Shown here piece after piece: positions 1 through 5,740 of a stretch of DNA of 8,139 nt. A model generated the notes under the pieces. It was not told the DNA's origin, ran no database searches, and saw only the letters and a program-made list of their open reading frames with translations. This stretch comes from Aquificaceae bacterium (lineage in GTDB: Bacteria > Aquificota > Aquificia > Aquificales > Aquificaceae): contig WFPN01000177.1 of assembly GCA_015487535.1 (NCBI GenBank), positions 1 to 8,139 of the forward strand. Reading direction: 5' to 3'. Each line of letters starts with the position of its first letter. Positions within the stretch are counted from its first letter, which is position 1. A program made the translations under genes and the position numbers.

Positions 1-738
1 CCCCATGTCCGTCCTGAAGGGAAAGACCTTAACGTTCTCAACCCCCTTGGAAAGTTTAGCCACCCTATCGTAGTCTTGACTTCCCGACAGGAGCAGGACC
101 TGGGTGCCGGTTCTTCTGGCAAAGTCGATAGCGAGTGTGTTTAAAAACCTCGCACCCTGACTGCCACCCATGAACAGGATGAGGGGAGATCGGGGATCTA
201 AGCCGAGGGTTTCCTTAGCGTTTACCTTATCGAGCTTGACCTGAAGCAGCTCTCTCCTGATAGGAAGACCGGCCTTTATCACGTGCTTCCCCTTAAAGAA
301 CCTTCTCGTATGCTCGAAGGTTATGAATACTTTTCTCGCAAAGGGGTACAGACTCCTGTTGGTCATGCTCGGGACCGAGTTCTGCTCGTGGAGGAAGAGA
401 GCCCTGCGGCCAAGCACAGCGTGTATCCCCACAGGTACGCTCGAGTACCCCCCGAAGACGAGAGACCTGAAATCTCCCGTCACCTCAGATCTGAGTACGG
501 AAATACCCTTCCAGAAGCTCCAGAGGGCCCTGAGCCTGTCTTTAAGGGGAACCCCTCTCAGGGGGTATGTCTTCAGGAAGAGCTTCTCGCCTGGGATCTC
601 ATGTTCAAATCTCCTCTCTATACCCCTCTCAGTGCCAACGTAGAGAGTCTCCAGCTTCCTCTCCTTCGCTTCTTTGAGGATCTCTAAAGCGGGGAAGAAG
701 TGTCCTCCGGTTCCTCCACCTGAGACCACAAGTTTCAT
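1..738 (-). CDS. murG: MurG, undecaprenyl-PP-MurNAc-pentapeptide GlcNAc transferase (5' part; 3' end outside window)
   Basis: MurG adds GlcNAc from UDP-GlcNAc to lipid I, giving lipid II at the inner face of the cytoplasmic membrane in peptidoglycan synthesis. The 246 codons seen begin MKLVVSGGGTGGH, with the family's N-terminal glycine loop at residues 7-13. They continue through FGGYSSVPVG (115-124), HEQNSVPSMTNR (137-148) and the second glycine loop GGSQGAR (191-197) at the start of the C-terminal Rossmann domain. MurG is usually about 350 residues, so roughly a third is missing, including most of the UDP-GlcNAc donor site. The frame is open to base 1. The ATG at 738 fits family starts. 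A second in-frame ATG at 744 would add only Met-Arg. Neither has a clear ribosome site, and a -10-like TAGAAT lies just upstream. The gene is divergent from the small cytochrome gene. Confidence 0.96.
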   Translation of the reverse strand, partial: MKLVVSGGGTGGHFFPALEILKEAKERKLETLYVGTERGIERRFEHEIPGEKLFLKTYPLRGVPLKDRLRALWSFWKGISVLRSEVTGDFRSLVFGGYSSVPVGIHAVLGRRALFLHEQNSVPSMTNRSLYPFARKVFITFEHTRRFFKGKHVIKAGLPIRRELLQVKLDKVNAKETLGLDPRSPLILFMGGSQGARFLNTLAIDFARRTGTQVLLLSGSQDYDRVAKLSKGVENVKVFPFRTDMG

Positions 739-767
739 CCGCATAAATTCTAATACGGAGGTGTGTC
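739..767. promoter_or_regulatory. 29-bp divergent start region of murG and the cytochrome c gene
   Basis: This short AT-rich gap must serve both directions unless promoters lie inside the flanking genes. On the plus strand GGAGGTG at 757-763 is a strong ribosome binding site 4 nt before the ATG at 768. A TAAATT at 744-749 could be its -10, placing RNA starts near 756. On the minus strand TAGAAT (bases 752-747) lies 8 nt before the murG ATG and could be a -10 for a near-leaderless transcript. No convincing -35 is seen for either direction, so the promoter calls are weak. The plus-strand ribosome site is clear. Confidence 0.4.
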
Positions 768-1022
768 ATGGGAAGGATCCTGGTGGCCCTGCTGGCTTTC
801 TCATACATGTCGTTAGCCGTTTCGGAGGGAAAGCTCCTCTTCGACAACCACTGTCTTAGATGCCACGCCCCGGGTAGCGGCAAACCCCTTAGCTACCTGA
901 AGGAAAAGTACAAGAACGACCCCGATGGCGTCCTTGAACTCGCCAAGAGGTGCCCCTGGGGAAGAGGTCTATCGGAGATGGAGATAAAGCTTATAGCGGA
1001 GTGGCTGTCCGGTGGAAAGTAA
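768..1022 (+). CDS. Small exported monohaem c-type cytochrome
   Basis: This 84-residue protein starts with a hydrophobic export signal (about residues 3-18, preceded by Arg3), probably cleaved around Val18-Glu20. Haem would be attached covalently outside the membrane. The CLRCH haem motif is at 29-33 (Cys29, Cys32, His33 as proximal ligand). The C-terminal stretch LSEMEIKLIAEWL (68-80) looks like the closing helix of class I cytochromes c. The mature part of about 65 residues is smaller than the roughly 80 of cytochrome c551/c6. The loop that normally carries the Met ligand appears shortened to RCPWGRG (61-67), leaving Cys62 or Met71 as possible sixth ligands. It is probably an electron carrier in the periplasm; the partner is unknown. 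The start is set by GGAGGTG, 4 nt upstream. A dksA-like gene follows after 36 bp. Confidence 0.85.
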   Translation: MGRILVALLAFSYMSLAVSEGKLLFDNHCLRCHAPGSGKPLSYLKEKYKNDPDGVLELAKRCPWGRGLSEMEIKLIAEWLSGGK

Positions 1023-1058
1023 ACTATACTTAATTATATTAGGCTGTGAGGTAAGGGA
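1023..1058 (+). promoter_or_regulatory. AT-rich gap with possible promoter and ribosome site before the dksA-like gene
   Basis: The 36-bp gap contains two -10-like hexamers, TATACT (1025-1030) and TATATT (1035-1040). The purine-rich GTGAGGTAAGGG (1046-1057) then supplies the ribosome site for the TTG start at 1059. No clear -35 is visible, so read-through from the cytochrome gene is equally possible. There is no hairpin that would end the cytochrome transcript. Confidence 0.35.
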
Positions 1059-1421
1059 TTGAAACATCTGACGGAGGAGCAGGTAAAGGAGATAAAGGAA
1101 GCCCTCCTCAAGATGAGGGAGAGACTCCTAGAGTCAGCGCAGGAGCAGATAAGGGATCCCTCCAACGTCACCTTCGAAGGGGGCGACGAGATAGACAGGG
1201 CGGACCTTGAAGAGGAGAGGTACCTGACCTTCAGGATAAAGGGAAGGGAGGCGAAGCTGATACACAAGATAGACTACGCGCTTATGAAGATAGAATCGGG
1301 GACGTACGGCGTGTGCGAAAACTGCGGCGCACACATACCCTTCGAGAGGCTCAAGGCGCGGCCGGTAACGACCATGTGTATAGAGTGCAAGGAGCTGGAA
1401 GAGGAGCACGAGAATGAATGA
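1059..1421 (+). CDS. dksA: DksA/TraR-family zinc-finger transcription regulator
   Basis: DksA enters the secondary channel of RNA polymerase and, with ppGpp, redirects transcription during starvation. This 120-residue protein has a long helical arm (about 5-30 and 50-80) that would form a coiled coil. The tip motif DEIDRA (43-48) fits DxxDxA, the acidic tip needed for activity in known DksA. A four-cysteine zinc finger follows: Cys86-Glu-Asn-Cys89 and Cys107-Ile-Glu-Cys110. The match to the E. coli protein through the arm and finger is strong (for example YGVCENCG and LKARP). It is shorter than E. coli DksA (151 residues), lacking N-terminal sequence. The start is TTG with a purine-rich site just upstream; no in-frame ATG gives a better N-terminus. 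It overlaps the aminotransferase start by 8 bp, so the two are probably co-translated. Separating true DksA from a DksA-like paralogue would need phylogeny. Confidence 0.9.
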   Translation: MKHLTEEQVKEIKEALLKMRERLLESAQEQIRDPSNVTFEGGDEIDRADLEEERYLTFRIKGREAKLIHKIDYALMKIESGTYGVCENCGAHIPFERLKARPVTTMCIECKELEEEHENE

Positions 1422-2634
1422 TAGGGAGATGGACTGGGCCTTCCCAAGGATAAAGAGGCTACCACCTTACGTCTTCGCAGTTGTGAACGAACTGAAACAC
1501 AAGCTGAGAAGGCAGGGTGAGGACATAATAGACCTCGGGATGGGAAACCCCAACACCCCTCCGGCACCCCACATAATAGAGAAGCTCTGCGAGGTGGCCC
1601 GGCGCCCCAACGTCCACGGCTACTCCGCCTCGAAGGGCATTCCCAGGCTCAGGAAAGCTATATGCGACTTTTACGAGAGGCGCTTTGGTGTTAAGCTCGA
1701 CCCCGAAAGGGAAGCCATAATGACGATAGGGGCCAAAGAGGGATACTCCCACCTGATGCTCGCTATGATAACCCCGGGAGACTCGGTTATAGTTCCGAAC
1801 CCAACCTACCCCATACACTACTACGCTCCCATAATAGCGGGAGGGGAGGTGAGGTCGATCCCCCTGATATTCGACGACGACGAGGATCCTCAGGAGGGCT
1901 TTCTGAGGAGGTTCTACCAGACCGTAAAGGAGTCTATGCCCCAGCCGAAGGTCATAGTGGTAAGCTTCCCCCACAACCCGACGACAATATGCGTCGAGAA
2001 AGACTTCTTCAGAGAGCTGGTGAAGTTCGCAAGGGAGAAGGGTATATGGATAATCCACGACTTCGCCTACGCGGACATATCCTTCGACGGGTACAAGCCC
2101 CCCTCCATACTCGAGATAGAGGGGGCGAAAGACGTAGCGGTTGAGCTCTACTCTATGTCAAAGGGATTTTCCATGGCAGGGTGGAGGATAGCCTTCGCTG
2201 TGGGGAACGAGAGGATAATAAAGAACCTCGCCCACCTGAAGAGCTACCTAGATTACGGTGTCTTCACCCCCATACAGGTGGCCGCCATAATAGCCCTCGA
2301 CAGCCCCTACGAGATAGTGGAACAGAACGCCCGTATGTACGAGAGGAGGAGGGACGTTCTGGTTGAAGGTTTGAGGAGTGCAGGCTGGGAGGTTGAAAAG
2401 CCCAAGGGTTCGATGTTCGTCTGGGCCAAGATACCCGAGTGGGTCGGGATGAACTCCCTAGACTTTTCGATGTTCCTGCTCAGGGAGGCGAAGGTGGCCG
2501 TGTCTCCCGGTGTAGGCTTCGGAGAGTACGGGGAGGGTTTCGTGAGGTTCGCCCTTGTGGAGAACGAGCTCAGGATAAAGCAGGCGGTGAGGGGGATAAG
2601 GAGGGCCTTCAGGAAGCTCCAGGCCAAGGTATGA
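1414..2634 (+). CDS. alaC: AlaC-type class I/II aminotransferase (alanine or related)
   Basis: This 406-residue PLP enzyme of fold type I moves an amino group between an amino acid and a 2-oxoacid in the cytosol. It follows E. coli AlaC closely: RIKRLPPYVF near the start, LGMGNPNTPPAPHI, HGYSASKGIPRLRKAI, TIGAKEG, and MAGWRIAFAVGN. Active-site positions are Asn188 (SFPHNP), Asp216 and Tyr219 (HDFAYAD), Lys250 as Schiff-base lysine (SMSKG) and Arg378 (VRFAL) for the substrate carboxylate. Length is as expected. AlaC makes alanine from pyruvate with glutamate. Relatives include LL-diaminopimelate aminotransferase (DapL), so substrate is not proven. ATG 1414 lies inside the end of dksA, with AGAGGAG (1400-1406) at good spacing; an ATG at 1429 is less well placed. 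It ends in an ATGA overlap with the next PLP gene. Confidence 0.9.
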   Translation: MNDREMDWAFPRIKRLPPYVFAVVNELKHKLRRQGEDIIDLGMGNPNTPPAPHIIEKLCEVARRPNVHGYSASKGIPRLRKAICDFYERRFGVKLDPEREAIMTIGAKEGYSHLMLAMITPGDSVIVPNPTYPIHYYAPIIAGGEVRSIPLIFDDDEDPQEGFLRRFYQTVKESMPQPKVIVVSFPHNPTTICVEKDFFRELVKFAREKGIWIIHDFAYADISFDGYKPPSILEIEGAKDVAVELYSMSKGFSMAGWRIAFAVGNERIIKNLAHLKSYLDYGVFTPIQVAAIIALDSPYEIVEQNARMYERRRDVLVEGLRSAGWEVEKPKGSMFVWAKIPEWVGMNSLDFSMFLLREAKVAVSPGVGFGEYGEGFVRFALVENELRIKQAVRGIRRAFRKLQAKV

Positions 2635-3359
2635 ACAGAACCCTGTACTTCGGAGAGGGCCTATTCGAGACCATAAGGTGGAGAGGTGAGACTCCCAAGG
2701 TCAAACTACACTATGAGAGGCTCAAAAGCTCTGCCCAGGAACTTGGGCTAAAGTATCCTAGCTACGAGGAGTTCTTGAGCTACATAAGGACCGCCGCAGG
2801 CGGTGAAAAGGATATATACGTGAAGTTCTGCCTCCTATCAAAAGGGAGCGAGTACTTCGGAGACGAGCCCGAGGATTACGAGGTGAGGGTTGTGGTGAAG
2901 GCTCTCCCCTCCCCCCCGAAGGAGGTTAAGCTGACGCTCTCAAGCTACAGGAGACACTCCCAAAACCCTACCTTCAGGCACAAGACCACCAACTTCCTCT
3001 TCAACATCCTGGTGAAAAGGGAAGCTAGAAAAAGGGGCTACTACGACGGAATAGTTCTAAACGAGAAGGAAGAGATCACCGAATGCTCCTCAGCCAACCT
3101 CGTACTTCTGAAAGACAACGGATTGTTCACGCCCTACCGTGATGGAGGTCTCCTGTGGGGAACCACACTCGAGATGCTGAGCAAGGAGCTGAATATAAAG
3201 GAAGAGAAGCTCAAGGTGAAAGACTTAGAAGAGGCGGGATCGATTTTCATAACCAACTCGATCCTCGGCGTGGTTCCTGTAACAGAGGTGGAGGGATTGA
3301 GTAAGGAGGTAAACATGGATCTTCTTCAGGAGATGAGGTCCATTATACTTCGAGGTTGA
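2631..3359 (+). CDS. pabC: PabC-like fold-type IV PLP enzyme, probable aminodeoxychorismate lyase
   Basis: At 242 residues this is a class IV PLP protein, the family of aminodeoxychorismate lyase (PabC, releasing p-aminobenzoate for folate), branched-chain and D-amino acid aminotransferases. Visible marks are GEGLFETIR (8-16), HYERL (27-31), Lys118 in HKTTN (the Schiff-base lysine), Glu151 in ITECSSAN (PLP ring nitrogen) and a C-terminal ITNSILGVVPV. The short length and the GxGLFETIR and TNSxxGxxPV motifs favour PabC; substrate is inferred. The start is the ATG at 2631, which forms ATGA with the alaC stop. The same frame is open upstream to 2439, but that part lies wholly within alaC and has no family match. 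Its 3' end overlaps the opposing VIT gene by 17 bp. Other possibility: a small BCAT-like transaminase. Confidence 0.8.
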   Translation: MNRTLYFGEGLFETIRWRGETPKVKLHYERLKSSAQELGLKYPSYEEFLSYIRTAAGGEKDIYVKFCLLSKGSEYFGDEPEDYEVRVVVKALPSPPKEVKLTLSSYRRHSQNPTFRHKTTNFLFNILVKREARKRGYYDGIVLNEKEEITECSSANLVLLKDNGLFTPYRDGGLLWGTTLEMLSKELNIKEEKLKVKDLEEAGSIFITNSILGVVPVTEVEGLSKEVNMDLLQEMRSIILRG

Positions 3360-4335
3360 GGCCAAATATAAGCTTTACCAGCTTGCCGACGGCGTAGCTC
3401 GCCCCGGCCGCAAAGGATGCGGACAGGACCATCTCCAGAACCTTCTTCCTGATCGATATACCCGATACGAGGGCGACAAAACCACCCACGAAGGCAAGAA
3501 CGAAGAGGGCTAAAAAGAGGGAAAAGCCAAGGGCTACGATGGAGTTTGTGGCTAGGAAGAAGGGCGTAACCGGGAATACAACGCCTACCAGGTACGAGAG
3601 GCCCGTGAAGAGCGCCGAACGGAGCTCGTTCTCTCCATCGGGCCTAGCTTCTTTTACTTCCTTCCCCGTGAGCTCGGCTATTATCCTTTCCTTCTCTAGC
3701 AATGACTCGTTCACCTGCCTCTGTGAGCGAACCGAGACGAAAGCTCCTACACCCATCGATATGGCTCCGGCAACTCCAACAACAACACCGCTCACCCCCA
3801 CAACTACCGGATCTTCCCTGTAAACTGCGGAGAGGCCTGCCACAACACCGAGCAACTCCACGAGCCCGTCGTTCATTCCCAGGACCATGTCCCTGACGTT
3901 GGAGAGTCCGAGCCTCTCTATCTCCTCCCTGAATGTACTCTCGTGGGATAGTTCGTCGAGGATTATACCCTTGAGTCTCTCCAGCTCCTCCCCAGATAGA
4001 TCTCCACCCTTTTTCTTCAGAAACCTGTAGTACTGGGCGTAGGCGTTCGACTCACCAAGCTCCAGCAGAGAAACGAGTATTAAAGGGTTTACGAAGTTCC
4101 CCAGCAGTATCAGAAAGCTCTGGAAGAGCCTTCTCCTCTCCCTAGGTGGCTCCTCCCCCCTCCTTTCCAGAAAGCTCCTCCAGAACCTGGAGTGGCCCTT
4201 TTCCATGTTAGCTATGTGCTCCAGGGTTCTCCTGAGGCTCTCGGTTTTGGCCTTCTTGGCCAGTTCCCTGTAAAGTCTATAATCGTTGAGCTCGTTTATG
4301 TAGAACTCCTTCGCAATTTCAAGCGTGTCCTTCAT
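3343..4335 (-). CDS. Ferritin-like/VIT1 fusion membrane protein (MbfA/Er-VIT1 type iron transporter)
   Basis: The 330-residue protein joins two domains. Residues 1-140 form a rubrerythrin-like four-helix unit with candidate diiron ligands Glu15, Glu45-x-x-His48, Glu92 (or Glu95) and Glu128-x-x-His131. Residues about 148-328 form a VIT1/CCC1-type membrane domain with about five hydrophobic segments. It includes GMNDGLVELLGVVAGLSAV (Asp156 and Glu160 in the first helix) and AISMGVGAFVSVRSQ (191-205), then a Glu-rich cytosolic loop (about 207-240) that in VIT proteins binds metal. Bacterial relatives (MbfA) export Fe(II) and protect against iron and peroxide stress, with the ferritin-like part as cytosolic sensor or oxidase. 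The direction of transport here is inferred. The ATG overlaps the hemY stop as ATGA, with GGCGGAG 8 nt upstream, so it is coupled to haem synthesis. Its end overlaps pabC tail to tail. Confidence 0.88.
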   Translation of the reverse strand: MKDTLEIAKEFYINELNDYRLYRELAKKAKTESLRRTLEHIANMEKGHSRFWRSFLERRGEEPPRERRRLFQSFLILLGNFVNPLILVSLLELGESNAYAQYYRFLKKKGGDLSGEELERLKGIILDELSHESTFREEIERLGLSNVRDMVLGMNDGLVELLGVVAGLSAVYREDPVVVGVSGVVVGVAGAISMGVGAFVSVRSQRQVNESLLEKERIIAELTGKEVKEARPDGENELRSALFTGLSYLVGVVFPVTPFFLATNSIVALGFSLFLALFVLAFVGGFVALVSGISIRKKVLEMVLSASFAAGASYAVGKLVKLIFGLNLEV

Positions 4336-5636
4336 CCGAGGAACTCCGCCACATCCCTCGCCTTAACCGCCGAGTACCTTATGCAGTCGGCGACTGAGAT
4401 ACCGCTCAGGTAGTTTCCCGTTAGAAACAGCCCCTTGTGTATCTCCTCCATCTCCCTGGCAAGGTCGAGGTACTTCTGGTAACCGATGGTATATTGAGGG
4501 ATGGCCCTCTTCCACTTCTTGATATGGGCAAAATCAAAACCCGGTATGCCGAAGATCTCCTTCAGCTCCCTCTCCACTATCTCCAGTATCCGCTCGTCGG
4601 AAAGCTCTATGACTTCCCTGTCGGTAGCGCCCCCCAGGTAAACGGTAAGAAGGTCCTTGCCCTCCGGGGCCCTGCCGGGGAAGAGCTTTGAGGAGAAGAT
4701 AACGCCGAGGATCCTCTTTCCCTCCTTACGGGGGACGAGCATACCGAACCCTTCCGGAACGTAACCGCTCTTTACTCCGACATTCACGACAACGAGGGGA
4801 ACGTAATCTATCTTGTCGAACTCAAGAGAAGCACTCCAGGATAGGTCCTTGAGAAGGTAAGAGGATGTGTAAGCCGGAGAGGATATAACGAGGGCTCTGG
4901 TCTCCACCTTTCCCTCCCTCGTGTCAAGGATGAACCTGTCGTCCTTCCGCCTAACCCTCAGAACAACGTTCTCCGTTCTTATCTCCAGACTCTCAGACAG
5001 ATTCTCTATCAGCCTGAAGAGGCCTCCCTCGAAGGATATAAGTTCCCCCTTTGGTCCCAGGCTTCTCTTCTTAAGAGCCCCCTTTATAAGGCTCCCGAAC
5101 TCCTTCTCGAGCTCGTAGATCTTCCGCGTAGCGTGCTTTACCGAGAGCTTCTCTGGATCCCCCGCATACACTCCGGAAATAAAAGGCGCAACAATGTAAT
5201 CCAAGAACTCCTGGCCCAGTCTCCTCCTCACGAAATCCGCCACGCTCTCCTCATCCTTCGTAGAGCCGGGTGCCCACGGCTCTCTAAGAACCTTGAGTTT
5301 TGCAGGGAGTGAGAGCAAGGGAGAGAAGATAAAGGATAAAGGATTGAGCGGTAGCGGTACGAGTTTCCCCCTCTTGTATATGTACCTGTTCTTCGAAGAG
5401 GGGCTCGCAACGATAGGCTCTATGCCGACCTCTCTGAAAAAGCCTTTGACCTCATCGTTCGCAAGAACGGTCTGCGGGCCGAGCTCGAAGGTGTAGCCCT
5501 CCTGTGAAAGGGTCTTTATGTTTCCCCCTATCTGATCGTCCTTCTCGAAGACCACAGGTTCAAAGCCAAGCTTCTTGAGCCTGAAGGCTGTAGATAGTCC
5601 CGATATTCCAGAACCTATAACTACTACGTCGAGCAT
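4332..5636 (-). CDS. hemY: Oxygen-dependent protoporphyrinogen (or coproporphyrinogen) oxidase, HemY type
   Basis: HemY is a membrane-associated FAD enzyme that removes six electrons from protoporphyrinogen IX (or coproporphyrinogen III in some lineages) late in haem synthesis, using O2. The 434 residues begin with the FAD-binding GSGISG (8-13), Glu31 ending the second strand and IGGNIKT (36-42). ELGPQT (51-56) follows, then the family signature PFISGVYAGDPEKLS (151-165). The C-terminal FAD motif GNYLSGISVADC is at 407-418. Length is close to the usual 440-470. The ATG at 5636 is the only start that keeps the dinucleotide fold. It has no Shine-Dalgarno site, and a TAGAAT hexamer ends 6 nt upstream, suggesting a leaderless mRNA. 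The VIT fusion gene follows with a 4-bp overlap, so one mRNA would encode both. Sequence alone does not separate proto- from coproporphyrinogen specificity. Confidence 0.93.
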   Translation of the reverse strand: MLDVVVIGSGISGLSTAFRLKKLGFEPVVFEKDDQIGGNIKTLSQEGYTFELGPQTVLANDEVKGFFREVGIEPIVASPSSKNRYIYKRGKLVPLPLNPLSFIFSPLLSLPAKLKVLREPWAPGSTKDEESVADFVRRRLGQEFLDYIVAPFISGVYAGDPEKLSVKHATRKIYELEKEFGSLIKGALKKRSLGPKGELISFEGGLFRLIENLSESLEIRTENVVLRVRRKDDRFILDTREGKVETRALVISSPAYTSSYLLKDLSWSASLEFDKIDYVPLVVVNVGVKSGYVPEGFGMLVPRKEGKRILGVIFSSKLFPGRAPEGKDLLTVYLGGATDREVIELSDERILEIVERELKEIFGIPGFDFAHIKKWKRAIPQYTIGYQKYLDLAREMEEIHKGLFLTGNYLSGISVADCIRYSAVKARDVAEFLG

Positions 5637-5740
5637 GAGGGTATTCTAACCCACAGCGCCAGAGCGAAAATATGAGATCGACCCGATTTCCGCAGCCTCA
5701 GAATCTGTCCGGGAACGGATCTACACCTGGCCTAAGTCAG
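5637..5740 (-). promoter_or_regulatory. hemY: 104-bp spacer with hemY -10-like element in a small inverted repeat
   Basis: This is the longest gap in the window, between thiG and hemY on the same strand. Next to hemY the bases 5639-5652 read GGGTATTCTAACCC on the plus strand: 4-bp arms GGGT/ACCC around ATTCTA, which is TAGAAT on the hemY strand. The hexamer lies 6 nt before the hemY ATG, so RNA would start at or near the ATG itself. No good -35 is seen; ATTTTC at about 17 bp spacing is weak. No hairpin plus T-run that would terminate thiG is present. The rest of the spacer shows no gene. Confidence 0.4.

Noticed and set aside
283..687. 134- and 106-codon plus-strand frames (283-687 and 323-643)
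   Set aside because: Both are antisense to murG, whose frame and motifs are continuous across the region.
764..769. ATGACA on the minus strand as a murG -35
   Set aside because: It resembles TTGACA but lies only 11 bp from the TAGAAT hexamer, too close for a normal promoter, and it overlaps the cytochrome start codon.
1459..2058. 199-codon open frame on the minus strand
   Set aside because: It mirrors the alaC coding frame; composition is unlike the neighbours (many Tyr/Val/Gly) and no motif or ribosome site supports it.
2439..2630. In-frame 64-codon extension upstream of the pabC-like start
   Set aside because: It lies entirely within alaC in another frame, its sequence is Arg/Gly-rich without family match, and the ATGA at 2631 with GEGLFETIR seven residues later is the natural start.
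5708..5719. TCCG/CGGA hairpin as a thiG terminator
   Set aside because: The stem is only 4 bp and no T-run follows on the thiG strand, so it does not qualify as an intrinsic terminator.
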